Below are positions 10,829 to 36,689 of a DNA stretch of 64,000 nucleotides, one piece after another. The notes under the pieces were generated by a model. That model did not search any database and was not told the origin of the DNA. It saw nothing but the letters and a program-made list of their open reading frames with translations. Origin of the DNA: Whitmania pigra (taxonomy: Eukaryota; Annelida; Clitellata; Hirudinida; Haemopidae); assembly GCA_021613335.1 (NCBI GenBank), contig JAJTWR010000251.1:3654501-3718500 (forward strand), written 5' to 3'. The stretch's first letter is position 1, and each line of letters opens with the position of its first letter. Both the position numbers and the translations under genes were made by a program.

Positions 10829-13800
10829 ATGACAGATTGTGATGTTGTGATTGTCGGGGGAGGACTGGCAGGTCTAACGGCGGCATACACACTTCTTTCG
10901 AGGGAAAAATCTCTAAATGTTGTCATTCTGGAAGCTAAAAGTGAGTTATTGATATCGTGCCTTTTTTGACATTACGAATTGTTGATTATTTGTGGTGTGT
11001 TGTTCTTAAAGTAAAAGCTATCTGTTACTAATGGTGGAATTTGCAACTTAAGACAGGTTTGGTGGCAGGACTAAGGGGGCAAATTTGAACACTGCTTGTG
11101 GTCACAAGTCTTGGGATATAGGAGGGCAGTGGATTAGCAAGTAAATCAAATTTTCATTTTCAGTAACCACATGAACTTTCAATTAGAAATAAATTGTTTT
11201 GCAGACATTTTTTTGAGAGTTTGTAATCTATTATCTTCAGATGCCAACCTCACATTTATAAATTGGTTGGTGACATTGGATTGGAAACATATGAACAGTA
11301 TGCAAGTGGGAAAAAAGTGATTCAGTTCGATTGGAAACACTCTATCATCCATTACTCCTCTGACATTCCTCCTGTATCATTTTTTTCCAAACTTGAATTG
11401 TTGTTCTTTATGTGGAAAGTTAGTCGTGTTTCATTGCATTTCATTGAATGTTGTGCTCTTCATAGTTTCAATAAACATATTTTTAACCTATTGAGGTGAG
11501 AAGACTGGTAAAAAAGGCTCAAAGTAAAACATTTTTGAGCTCAAAGTTGGCCTCAGACTTAGATCTTTGCACTTTAGAACAATACAAGCAGCACAACATC
11601 TGGTCAACAGGTAATTTTTTCATTTGTGATTTATTCAATCTTAATTTCCAATTTAACAGTTTTTTTATGAACAAATTTTATTCCTAAATGTAATAGTTTA
11701 AATTTTAATTAGTCATTAATTGACTTGTAGTGAATTGCTTGTAGAAGCAAGAAACGCACTTGATGCCTGCTGCCGGTGCATGTTCGGAACTGATCCAAAG
11801 CACATGTCTGCCCTCTTCTTTATGATGTACATTGCAAAAGCTGGAAGCTTCGAGTCGCTTGTGAGCTGCGATGCAAACTTTGGAGCTCAGGAATTGAAAA
11901 TAAAGGTTGGATGTTATTATTATTGTTATTGAAGTTGATGTTATTGCAGCAACCACTTTTTTTATTTGATCAAAGTATTGATGCAAGCAATTATTAGCAA
12001 TGCTATTACTTTTGATGGCTGTTATTATTACCATATTTTGTTTGCCTCGATTTTTAATGGGTTAGAACATTTCTTATTACCATTATCTTTCGACTTGAGG
12101 TTTTTTTGTATTGCACCATTACTTCTATCACTTCTCTTTTGGGGAGCAGCTTCGTTGGGGATGATCTCTATATGTCTGCTGTTGTTGTTGCTGTTCTGGT
12201 TGTTGCTATTATGCTGTTTATGTTTATCCATCTGCGTTATTTAATTTTGCTCAATGAAATTAGAAAAGAATTTTCGTGATGAAAAATTGGACATTAAGAA
12301 AGTGATCCTACTAATAACTTTTAGTAGGTCTAATTATGACCTTAAAATGTGAATCAACCTCGAAACATAATTATTACAGGGTGGAGCATGGCAGATATGT
12401 CACAGGCTGGCCGACAAGCTGCCTAAAGATGCCATCATTACCAATGCTGTTGTGAAGCTAATAGAACAGGTTAGATGAGATTCTACATTTCATGACATCT
12501 TGTCATTAACCTTTTCAAGGATTATCCCAAGAAATCTTGACCGTTTTTTTTGTGTTATATTGTTAGAGACTAAAAAATCATTAATTTGAAATTGAAACAT
12601 TTTTTAAATAAAAAAGATTCTGTTAAAGGTTCAAACATTAAAATCTTATTATAATAAATTCTCAATAATAGTTGTTCTCATACATGTTCTCAAGCAGCCC
12701 CAAGAACCAAATTTATAAAAATGCCTTCTCAAACAAAATTACGCATAATCTGAAACTACTCGTACTGTTGGCCATCTGATCTAACGTTTAGCTAACTTAA
12801 AGTTCAAGTGGTCATGAATACAGCAGCCAGGCTCATCTTCAATGCTCGGCTCACTGATCATGTATCACCTTCACTGGATGAACTCCACTCTCCATCACAA
12901 AATGAATACCTTACAAGATTGCTATCATGGTCTATAAAGCTCACACTCATCGGTCTCCCAATACCTACACGAACTCCTCACTACAACGGCATCTCAACGG
13001 GGAAGGGCCTCGCTCTGGTCTGACACCATAAACTTTATCATCCCAAAGACTCACTACGTGCACTAGACAGATCTTTTCATGCATGTGGACCGTGTATGTG
13101 GAATGATCTCCCGTCTCACGTCAGATCGTCCGAAACGTTGATGTTCAAAATCAGCCTTAAAACTCATCTATTCAACCTTCCCATTCGTTAACATCTATAA
13201 TTTCTTTTAAAATCTAGCCCGCTCGACTGTAGAACTGGTTGTTTTTGATTGTCACAGTGCCTTTTGAATCCTGCCATGGATGCTTTCGGCTCTTTAAATA
13301 TTAACTTAAATAAATTAAGACAGTATTATCCATGTTGAATTAAAATAATAACAAATTTAAAATTAATTTTAAATAATAAGTGAGTATTTGTAATTAGAGA
13401 CATTACTGCAACAGTAGAGTTTCTCTATGAAATGATGATGGTGGTGATGGTGGTGAAGTTGATTCTACATGTTACGGTCGACTGACTTGATTTTTTATTT
13501 TCTAATATTATGATGATTATTATGTTACTATACAATCGGGTATGGTTGTTCTTAAGATGTTAGATTTTTATGCTAAGAACCTCTCAAAATTAATCGGAAT
13601 CACTCTATTTGAGAAGCACTGTATTTTTCATCACACTTGAACTTTGATGAGTTAATAAATTCTATACAAAATTTATTTGATTGCTTTTATTAATCAAGTT
13701 TTAATTATTCATTAATTTGATTTTTATTCACAAAGCTAAAGAGATGATTGTTGATGCTGCTTTATTCCAGAGAGCAGATTCTGAGATTCTCGTTCATTGT

Positions 13801-16800
13801 TTGGATGGTCAAAACTTCAAATGCAAGTACCTCATTCTGGCAATACCCCCAAACGAAATAAGTAAGCGGTGCAAATATCTATTTCCTAAATGTGATTTTT
13901 ACAGCTAACAATTATTTTTAACCATGTCAATTCTGAAGACATTTTACATTGAAATTATTGTTGTAACTTCATTTATTTAGCACCCTGTGCACAGCATCAG
14001 AGGCGCTTATTGTAACCATTTATGCAGCGCTCTTTCCCAAGGATGCTCGTGACAAGTGCAAGCTGGGTTTCAAACATGGCACATTACGACTGCTGCCATT
14101 ACTGCTGTATGCAGGAACTTAAGCCATTTTGGCCAACTGGGATGTCAAAGGTTAAAAAAACATTTGTAAGTGTCAAACAATCTGTTCCTATGAAATTAAT
14201 TATTTTCTATATTTTAACAGTAAACAGTTCTAACTGTATAAATTAATTACTGTTTACCCTCCAAACTATTTTGATGTTTAATTTTTTGCGGTTACAATTT
14301 ACCTAGATTGTGCTAATACAGCAAGGTTGCATCAATTACACGTGTATGTTGCTTCAGTCATGTTGAATTCTTGTGCTACAGTTTAGCTATTTGAATTTCA
14401 AAGTTGAGACTCATTGTTATAATGTCATACCTTTCTATGAAACTATGCAAATGTTATGTCAAAATACTAGCTTAAAAGCATAAATTCAGAGAAATTTACC
14501 ATTACATTGCATGCTCTAAAATGATGGGTAGAAGAATGTAGCATCGGTTACTCGATGTTTTTTTTTACGATATTTTAAAAAATAACTAGACGAGGGTGCC
14601 AGAAAGTTTTTAACATTTACATTTGTTGCTATACTTGAGAAATATTTAAAAACATTTCGTTTATAACATCTGATTTTTTATTTGTATGGAATCATAACGC
14701 AACTTTTTCTTCTGAACGTGCCATCAGTTATGGTGAAATTCACCTATTGTTAATTAATCCTATGTCATTCTTCCTCACAAGTTTTATCTTTCCAGTTAAA
14801 ATCGCCTTCAGTCCTCAACTTCCAAAGCGCATGTTACATGTCTTCCAGAGGATGCCAGTAGGACACTTAACCAAAATCATCATCACCTACCCTGAAGTGA
14901 GTAGCATCAAACTAAGAGACATCACCTCCACAGATAGGTTCAACAGAAGAATCTGATACTTTTGATTTTGTATGTGATGGTGAAATGGTTTGGTTCATGC
15001 TTTAATAACAAATAAATGTGTGGTTGCTAAAATAAAAAAATGTTTATTTATAAAGCACCATAAGCATAAGCATCAGGGGTGCTCAACCATTTGTATAGGG
15101 CAGCATCCCAGGGCACTATGTGGTGGTGCAACAGGGGTTGCGAACCTGACACATAAACAGTGGCATACCAAGGGAGGGGCGGTAAAAATTTAAAAAATGG
15201 CCTTTTGGTATAACATATCGATTGATGTACGAGCCATCAAGGAAAATCACCTTAATAATTTCTTAAAACGTTTCGTGAAATATTAAATAACTTGAATTCT
15301 ACACCAAGACCAGATTTGAAGCTTCCATCCATTTTTTATGTTTCAGAATATTTGTGTGAAGAGAGTGCAATAGAGTCTATTGAATAAGTGAATTCAAAAC
15401 ATTCTGCTCTGAAATGGGGATAAGCATGGAGCGTTGAATCCGCAAAAAGAAACGAAAGGACAGTGAAAAATTGACTAATACGTCACTGGGATTTGACACA
15501 GAGTTGTGACGGGAAATGATGTGTGTCATCGACAGGTTGACTGAGGAAATATCTGGCAGATTCCAGAAAGTTCATGGTCTTGCAAACAAATATGCCTTTC
15601 TCATACTGTGAAACCTTTTTGATGATAATTATGATTGTCAGCCTGGCATAGTCGATGAAAACATAGAGAAAGAAGAGTTCTTTGCCAAAAGGTAGAGATT
15701 GAAGTGTTTTGCGGAAGCTTCGGGAAACGATAACTTTGATGGACCCCTTCAACTTTTGGTCTTCCAATTGGTCTTAACTAGTACAACAAAATGCTCTGAA
15801 TTGCATTGATTACAATGGATTATTTATTACTTATATCCTCTTTTGGAACAAAGAATTTGCAATTGAAAATAGCAAAAATCTCACATCTCGTCAAACAGAA
15901 ATGAGTGAAGTCAGGTTTACTCTAGATATTGCAAGAATGACCTTGCTTGGCAAGTCAAAATTAATAATTTCATACAATTTTAGTTCCGACTCATGTTGAC
16001 TTGTTAAATTTGAAACAAAAATTTTTTACGAGTTAAGTCATGGTGGTTAAAAACGAGTCAAACATTTTTTGAAAATTCGTGTTCGGATCATCTCTCGACT
16101 TGACTCATCAAATAAACAGTCAATGCCTATATTGTACAGACTTCTGCTAGTGGTGTCAGGGACCCTTCACTTTGTTGAATAAAATAGTCGAACAATCAAA
16201 TGCATCACCATTGATGTGCTTCAAAATTTGTAATAGAGGATGCAATCACCTTGTATGCTTTTTGTATGTGCAATTTGTATGTTATGTTAATGACAAACTA
16301 CGAAGGAAGAGCTTTTGTATGCTTTTAATTCTAGATAGGAATCTTGTAATGGTTTTTTCAATTTCAGTTTCCAATGACATCCTCTCCTCATATTTTTTTA
16401 TTATTCTCATTATTTTCCAGGTTATTAAATAAATTTGTTAATTACCCTGACTCAGGCATTCTGGCGCAAGAAGGGTTTTTCTGGGCATGTGGTGACTTCC
16501 GGTGCTGATGGCGCACATCCACTGTGCGTTGTTTTTGATGCTTCCATTGAGCCACAGTGCCATGCCTTGGTTGCATTTGTGGGAGGGGAGCAGCAGATAA
16601 ACTTTTCCAACAAAAAGGTTGGTTTACTAGAGGTTCTGATATTTTGGGACTTTGGTTTAGTGATAAGGCATCTACAGTTTTGGATATTTAACTTGAGTAA
16701 GTTATTATGTTTTTATTTATGGTTTGTTCCATAATTAAATATGATTGGTTATAGATCAGGTTGGAGTTACCAATTTTAATTCTGATAATCGAAGGATTTT

Positions 16801-18626
16801 ATGCATTATTAATGTAGGAGATTCTATTTTAAAATATCTGGATGTTCATATAGATATCTGCTAACTTTTTACATTTTGTCTTACTTTATAGTTATTGAAG
16901 ACAGTAAATGTTTTTTAATGTGCATATAAATCTGTTCTATATTCATTTATTATATGCCACATGATTGTATGGCACAACCATTGATTTAATATTATTTAAA
17001 TTTTTTCTGTTTTTAGCCAGATGAACGTAAGGCCTGGGTTCTCCAGACATTGTCGAAATTTTTTGGCTCTGAGGTCCTCAGCCCTTTGGATTACTTGGAG
17101 AAAGATTGGAATGAGGAACCCTATAACGGTGGATGTCCTGTGAACGTTGTCACCCCTGGCATCGCCACATCAATTGTTCCATCACTTTTCCATCCTTTCC
17201 GAAGGTATGGTGACATTCGATCTAGAAAGTGGTTTCACTCATATTTCTTAGATTTCCTAGAATTGGAGTTGTTATTATTGTTTTAAATATTGTCATCAGT
17301 GATTAAATACATGTCTTACGTTTAATAAGGTGTTCTAGTTATCTTATTTTCTCATTCTTATTTTTTATGTGATGGCATTATTGACTTCAATCAACAGCAT
17401 CTTCTTTGCTGGCACTGAGACTGCCTCCCATTGGTGTGGTTACATGAATGGGGCCATCCAGTCAGGTCAAAGGGCTGCCAAGGAGGTACCTATTCAGTCC
17501 ATAGATGTTTGCTTGACAATTAATTAATTAATAATTTAACTTAAAATTAATAAACTTGTTAGTTACTTCATCATTATTCTGAATTTTTTTTTCCTTTTTT
17601 ATTTTTATTGAAACACAAAATCAAGTACAAGTTGGAACCAAAAGGAAAAAATTAACATCATAAGAGAAAAACTCCTGCTAACAGACATCCTATTGCCATT
17701 GATGAATACGTGTGTCAGTGTTCCCATAATTTAAGAATTACTAAGTAATATTGAGTTATACATGGTTATTTAGAGTTAATAATAAAGTGTTTTAATGCCT
17801 TCTTAAAAGCGTAAAGGTTAGAAAGGTTGGTGATATTATGTGGAACAATAGAGTAAATCTTGGTTCCCATGCAAACAATAATACGAGAGCCAGTGGCAGA
17901 TTTAACAAAAGCTGATCTGTAATTATTTGACAAGCAAACAGAGTATTTATGTAAAGAAGTTATTTTTGAAAATAAACTTTTCAAAAGACAAGGCAACATA
18001 TGGTGATCTCCATAATGGCCAAATGGAAATTATTTATTTGATGAATTTTAAGTAGGTCTAAATTTGCTAATGCATGATCGATATGAGAATTATATGGCGA
18101 ACAAAGAGCAACACATAAGAATTTTTTTTGAAGATTAAGTAAAGGTTTTAAGCAAGTTGAGTAGTTACAAGTCTAAATTAAATTACAATAGTTTAAATAT
18201 GGATAGATCAGTGAATAATATAATGTAATCACTGTTTTTATTTGTATATAACGAGAAATTATGCCAATATTTTTTAGAAATCTTTGCCATTATGTACTGA
18301 ATAAGTTGCTCAAATTAGAGCAAATAAATTCCAGAATTTTGTGAAATTTTCTGCATTCAATGAATTTAAGTAAAACCTGTTTACAAACCTGGATACTTAC
18401 TAATTAATTCTAGCTTGAATTAACAAGTTTTGCTACATTTCAGGTACTCTATAATATTGATCAAAAGTTACTTTCGAATGAAGATCTTGTGGACACCTGC
18501 TACTGCAGAGCAGATGAGGTTGCAAAACCATCTTTTATTCTCGACGAATGGTCATTGCTGCATACCCTTGGCACTGTTATCATTGTGTCTTTTGTGGTCT
18601 ATAAGCTTTCAAAAGTCTGGAAGTGA
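10829..18626 (+). CDS. MAO: Monoamine oxidase (flavin amine oxidase, mitochondrial outer-membrane type), 12 exons, 518 aa
   Basis: Exons 10829-10940, 11053-11140, 11241-11418, 11496-11610, 11745-11905, 12380-12469, 13771-13861, 14796-14896, 16456-16617, 17017-17204, 17398-17485 and 18444-18626 join in frame to 518 aa (human MAO-A/B about 520-527). The N-terminus has the FAD Rossmann motif [14 protein letters not shown] and FGGRTKGAN. The middle has [13 protein letters not shown] [15 protein letters not shown] and [16 protein letters not shown]. Catalytic Lys280 (KIAFSP) matches Lys296 of MAO-B. GGC (Cys406) is the covalent FAD cysteine. [16 protein letters not shown] holds Tyr444 (Tyr435 in MAO-B). 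The C-terminus ends in a hydrophobic helix ([20 protein letters not shown]), the tail anchor for the outer mitochondrial membrane. The usual cage tyrosine after Cys406 is Pro407. Expected role: oxidative deamination of biogenic amines. The start and exon 7 acceptor (ttattccag) were chosen by alignment. Confidence 0.93.
12790..13200 (+). mobile_element. LINE reverse-transcriptase C-terminal fragment in MAO intron 6
   Basis: Translation gives [20 protein letters not shown] then LDELH, and after frame breaks [19 protein letters not shown] with [10 protein letters not shown]. This is the C-terminal signature of CR1/L2-like LINEs (..AARL..; LWN.LP..; FK..LK..LF). It is in the same strand as the host gene and is broken by indels and stops. 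Confidence 0.75.
13945..14147 (-). mobile_element. tRNA-derived SINE, copy 2, in MAO intron 7
   Basis: On the minus strand the sequence has a tRNA-like head (GTTGGCCAAAATGGCTTAAG as degenerate A box, ATGTTTGAAACCC as B box). It is followed by CCTTGGGAAAGAGCGCT, ATAAATGGTTACAA, AGCGCCTCTGA and a tail CTAAATAAATGAAGTTACAA. The same order of blocks occurs at 53199-53378 (plus strand) and 15036-15160. The shared body outside the tRNA region shows one SINE family. Confidence 0.75.
15036..15160 (-). mobile_element. tRNA-derived SINE, copy 3 (partial), in MAO intron 8
   Basis: The minus strand reads GGTTCGCAACCC (B box), GTGCCCTGGGATGCTGCCC, ACAAATGGTTGAGCAC, CCCTGATGCTTATG, GGTGCTTTATAAA. This is the same block order as the copies at 13945-14147 and 53199-53378, more diverged and with an unclear 5' head. 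Confidence 0.6.
17766..18300 (-). mobile_element. LINE reverse-transcriptase C-terminal fragment in MAO intron 11
   Basis: The minus-strand ORF 17766-17999 contains [32 protein letters not shown] and [13 protein letters not shown]. These resemble the LINE ending G-..-W-x-L-P-..-FK..LK..L. Flanking sequence to about 18300 gives matching peptide in broken frames. The fragment is antisense to MAO. Confidence 0.6.
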
Positions 18627-18704
18627 TTTTTGTGCCATTTGTTAGCTGATTACTGTACACGATATTACAACCAACGATTAACCAGCCTAATCTTAATTTT
18701 CATA

Positions 18705-18738
18705 AATAAATATCGTCTATTTATTTTCTTAGTTTATT
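18705..18738. terminator. Facing poly(A) signals of MAO (+) and the small minus-strand gene
   Basis: AATAAA at 18705-18710 on the plus strand lies 79 nt after the MAO stop. On the minus strand AATAAA (18738-18733) lies 50 nt past the stop of the 18788-19048 ORF. The two convergent signals are only about 25 bp apart. Confidence 0.6.
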
Positions 18739-18787
18739 TATTTTATGATATTTACATTCATATTCATGGCTTCAACGATTTCGATTG

Positions 18788-19048
18788 TTACCCATTCACA
18801 TAGCGACTATCTTTTAATGTTTCACACCTTTGTTTAGCTCGCACTTGGCCCAGCTTCAAGTTATCAAAGCTCATTATTGGACAGCGAGACCTGTACTTAG
18901 GTCTGATTACCTCGCTGCATGAGTCAGCATTGGCTGGTACTTCGTAGCCTGGTGCCGTAGCACCATGTTTGCTTGCCAGATCGAACGATTCGAGAAGCCT
19001 CTTTTTAGAGGCGGAGTCGCCTGATGAGCCGCAAACGATAATTGCCAT
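18788..19048 (-). CDS. Small unidentified protein (86 aa) or last exon of a minus-strand gene
   Basis: The frame starts with ATG in a good context (gacATGg), encodes 86 aa (MAIIVCGSSGDSASKKRLLE..), and stops 50 nt before a poly(A) signal on the same strand. It is rich in Cys, Ser, Lys and Arg, with no signal peptide or membrane segment. I recognise no family. A 3' splice-like site (TTTTCAG) lies about 16 nt upstream of the ATG, so it may be a terminal exon with earlier exons beyond the element at 19222-20221. The poly(A) signal and convergence with MAO argue for a real gene, but coding status is not proven. Confidence 0.45.
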   Translation of the reverse strand: MAIIVCGSSGDSASKKRLLESFDLASKHGATAPGYEVPANADSCSEVIRPKYRSRCPIMSFDNLKLGQVRAKQRCETLKDSRYVNG

Positions 19049-19221
19049 GTCTGATTTGATGGTCTGAAAATTACAGGTGATTACGGTGTGTCACTTTTCC
19101 ATGCCTCGTCCGGTTCACGTGCATATTTAATAATGCCATCTTGATTAATCTCATTACATTATTCAACTGCTCTTTCTCACTGGCAAGGCACAAGGTCTAC
19201 AAACGTTATCAGATTTTAATA

Positions 19222-20221
19222 CAGTCGAATGCGGTTATGTCGCCGGCCTAGTGGTTTGCCAAAAAGCGTCGAGATAACCGAAAATCAATATGGTGACTGT
19301 ATATTAACATGCTTGCAGTTTCTTTATGTACATGATGTGCGTTAATAAATAAAAATGTACATGCACGTGTTTTTAATGGGTTTTTTTACACAACATCAAT
19401 TGATATTTGATATTGATAACAGCAATATGTAAACATACATGCTTTCTAACAACAGAAGGCATGTGCAAACCAACAGCAGAGATACACCAATATGCAATAA
19501 GAACTACCGTCGATTCTCGATACAAACGCTTCTAATTATTTTTTCCTATATTGCAAAGACAAAGATCGCTCACAAAAATCTCCCAAAATGTAAGGAGTGT
19601 AATCCATTTTTGCAAAAAAAATTTACTGTGTCAAAATTCTCGAGTCGTTTTGTTCTGACACACCTTTGAAAACACGTGCAAGCAGTTACTATAGTTTCGT
19701 TACAAAATCTAAAGGGCTTTGTTGGTTTTTTTCGTTTAACAGTCTGCTTGAAAACAAGTGCTTCATTATTATTGATGTTGTTTCATTTCCTACAAAAGAA
19801 CCATACTGTCGCATTTTCTGTAGCATTTCTACCAACTCACCGGCAATCTTCGTACGAATCTTCTTCATATTCTTTGACATTACCCCATGCAGATATGCAT
19901 GTATTGACTGTACTCTTGATATAATGTCTTCATTGGTGGTCACGCCATCAGTAATGTCTTTCTCGATGTTTTTGTAATCTCGGAATTCTTGGAGTTAACT
20001 CCTGCGCCTCCTCCTCCAAGACAGCATCTGCAAGGCTTGATTTTTTCCCCCAATTCTGCGGATGCACGGCAAATCAACAATAGTGAATTGGGTTCGGTGA
20101 AATAAAAGAATCAACGTAACCGATGAGAAAATGATAAGACAAAGAGGGAATTCGGAATTCAAAAGCGTCGACTTAATGGGGCTGGCGAGTTAACCGAGGT
20201 CGAGATAAGTGGGATCCACTG
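19222..20221. mobile_element. Tc1/mariner-class (pogo/Tigger-like) element, 1000 bp, TA-flanked
   Basis: The left end CAGTCGAATGCGGTTATGTC is preceded by TA (19220-19221). The right end, reverse-complemented, is CAGTGGATCCCACTTATCTC and is followed by TA (20222-20223). CAGT-GAA/T..C..TTATC ends with TA duplication are typical of pogo/Tigger elements. The interior has a minus-strand ORF of 84 codons (19689-19943) and an overlapping plus-strand one; neither is a recognisable intact transposase. It is a dead or non-autonomous copy. Confidence 0.65.
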
Positions 20222-20223
20222 TA

Positions 20224-21667
20224 TTTTGATAATGTGCTTATTGAAAATAAATATCGGATCTGGGTATGGATTGTGAATGACCTATTGGTGAACTAAACTA
20301 TGCGCGCCGAATGTCGCAGGTGCTCAATTCATTTTAGTCACTCCATGACTAACTTTCGAACTTCAAAACGAGTAAAAGGTTGGTTGCCTTTTGTCTGAAA
20401 TAGTGACCATTTGAGATGGCATTCGAAATTTGTAGATAATGCACCTTAATGACCAGAGAGGAAATTGGGCTTTTTCCAGAGCTTCTCTTTAAGTAGGGGA
20501 ATAACCAAATTTACCCTTCCAAACATCCCTGTTAAAAACTGGCACGTAATCGGCCCCCTGCATTACAATATAAATATAGAATAATGAAAATAAGTTTTCA
20601 TCACTTATAAAACGTATAAAAAAAAGTGAATTTAAAGTGAAAGTAAAGTGAGAATTTAGCGAATGAAATGAAGCAAGCTCCTTTGCAAGACAGGTGTATT
20701 CGCGACAGGTGCTTATGTTACTATATCAGTATTTAAAATTTAAAGACTTTCGAACCTCTAAAACACATGGTGACTTAAAACTTATGATGCAACGCCATAC
20801 CATAAGCAAATAAAGCGTGCGCAGCGGGACAGGGTACACGGTCCTGCAACTACCTCGCCTGATAGGCACACCAGAAAAGCAACTAGGTAGATAAAATTAG
20901 CGCGTCAAACAAAGAATGAGCCGATTTGTTTTCATAAAAAACCTTTAAAGTAGTTAAAGAATATATAATAATGTTAATTAAACAAATAACAATTGCTAAA
21001 GGCTATAAAATAGTAAAGAATGACAAAGAAGCACCATGCATCAAACCGCTCTACCTAGTTGCTTTGAGTTTCATATAAAAGCAATTCATCTCCAAGCCGG
21101 GTTATGATTATCAGCTAATGACAACAAGTGGGGCCTGTACTGGTAAAATTCTGAGTAAAGCGCGTGTTCTGCTATTAGAGTTTAAAGGTTAGTTAAGTGG
21201 ACATTTTTTAAATTTTTAAATCATTGTTTTGTGTCTACTCTGTATGGCGCTACTATGAAAAATCGGGTCTAGAATAGGTAATAGCCTTTCTCGTGGAAAC
21301 AAAGACTTAATATGGAAAGTTAGTAGGGACCATTGGATGAGTCTTTGCTTTATTCGTGATAAAATTTCGCAGAAGAGGGAAGCCAAAGCACTGGCGATAT
21401 TGTTACTTCGATTTTCTTTAAAATATTTTCTCTACATGCTACTAAAAGTACCAAAGTAGGCTGATTTGTAAGACAAGGTAAGGTAAGCTGAGGTATGAAA
21501 AGTGTTTTTTGTGTGAAAATTTTTTATGTCTTTGACTTATTTGGAAGCAGAAGTGGAGAATTTTAAAAATACTTATATTTATTTATATTTATGGAGTAAT
21601 TTATACTTGTGCTATAATTATATTTTGTATATTTATGTTTGCATTCAGATAATACACAAGAGAAACA
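20224..21667. other. Intergenic DNA, FASN 5' flank and 5' UTR
   Basis: No coding gene seen. A 16-bp perfect inverted repeat (AAAGCAACTAGGTAGA at 20876-20891 and its complement at 21050-21065) brackets 158 bp. A 3' splice-like site (tttgcattcag, about 21648) lies 20 nt before the FASN start codon, so a non-coding first exon of FASN probably lies within this stretch. Confidence 0.4.
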
Positions 21668-35139
<13,472 letters not shown>

Positions 35140-36540
35140 CAACCAGGCATTGGCCAAACACCTGATTCTTTAGTTTTCAGATTGAGTTAATAATGAAACA
35201 GCTATCATTTCTATTTCATTTTTTGGGTTGAATTTTGTGATATTATTAACCTTTTTTATTATGATAACATCTTATGAACAATCTTAGGCTATGGTAATCT
35301 AGGAAGTTGTGATGCTTTTTTTTCTGTCACCTTTTTTGTCGTCCCACTCCATACAGAGGTAATACTCCATTCAAACACGTTGTTAGCTGATCCACCAGTG
35401 TTTGCATTTAGAGCATCTTTGGGAATAAAAACATTAAAATCTTATCTCCTGGCATTGTGTCTTTCAATCTCTCTGCAAAGGCGATGATGATCAACCTTAA
35501 ACGAGTTAATATTTTCATGATCAATAACCAATCAGCATTATTTTTCGTGTTACACAATTTATTATGCCACAAGGAGCATGGTTGTTAATAGAAGTATTAT
35601 TTTACAGGAATATTAGAAAGGGCTTTGGTGCGACTCCCGTAGTAGTTCAAATCCTAGCCACTAGCAAGACTTTTAGTAACTAACCCTAATAACTAGGCGA
35701 ATCCATTTCCCGCGGAATCTCTATCTCCCATTTAGGAGCGAAAAATCTCCAAAGATGAATATTTTCGTCACTTGGTAACACAACTGCCAGCGATTTAAAC
35801 ACTGATTTCTTAATTCGCAATCTCTCACAGGTTAGGCTTCACAAAGTTTTCTATTCATACTTGACTTAGTATTTTCCTCGTCCAAAATGTTAACTGAGGT
35901 CATCACACTCTGCGGATCATTCGGATATCCAATTCCTTTTCTCTACAGAAAGCTGTAACATTCTTATCACGCGACTGTACCACGATTCCTTTCTTGCGTT
36001 CAATGGAATAGCTTTTACTTTTTTGAACTTATCTTGTGGAAATAACAATTAATGATAATTCTAGTACGTATACGACGTACTGAATTAAGAAGATTCACAA
36101 ACACAATCCGACGCACTAGCGTTTTAGAACCATTTGTCTGCTTACACATCAATACTTTACATGCAAATACATACAGAAATCATAATTTTCATTATCAGTA
36201 ATTATATTAATATTTCACTAAAATTTTACTGATTACTGATATTGTTATTAATTTCAATGTGTCATTGAGTGTTGTAACAGAGCTATGGTACGAATGCAAA
36301 TACTGGCTGGTGATCTTAACTAGGGCTTATTATCAGGGAAACACGGTAGATTTGATTATTGAGATCCAAGAGTTTAAGGATGAGGTCTTTATTTGATTCC
36401 AACAGGGACGTGGCAAGCAAACTCTCCATCATTACTTCCGTGCATAAGCACAACCACTGTTCCCTCAAGGAAAAGTAGCAGAACGCTGTTGTTAAACTTT
36501 GGTTTAGAAATGCAACTAAAAATGTTTCTTCGAGACTCTT
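35140..36540. other. FASN 3' UTR and intergenic space; candidate poly(A) signal at 35424-35429
   Basis: AATAAA at 35424-35429 lies about 285 nt after the FASN stop. The rest to 36540 has no open frame or repeat that I recognise. On the minus strand AATAAA motifs at 36558-36549 serve the convergent CIB gene. Confidence 0.45.
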
Positions 36541-36689
36541 ACAGGTGATTTATTTATTAATCAAAGGATAATGACAAGAAGTAAGCTTCCAAATGTGCCA
36601 CATCTCAGCAAGTGTGTTGTCATAGCCGCATCCTGAACACACTGAAATGACAACAAATAGTGCTACGACTGCCAACAAATTCCATCAAA

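Noticed and set aside
11966..12244. Overlapping ORFs in MAO intron 5, including a hydrophobic 92-codon one
   Set aside because: Low-complexity (TTG/TTA-rich) intron DNA; the hydrophobicity follows from the T-rich bias.
13717..13770. Upstream extension of MAO exon 7 (frame from 13717)
   Set aside because: The frame is open but the added residues do not align with MAO; the strong acceptor ttattccag at 13770 gives the expected continuous alignment.
15483..15767. 94-codon minus-strand ORF in MAO intron 8
   Set aside because: No recognisable family, lies in an intron with SINE debris; may be a transposon scrap but I cannot support it.
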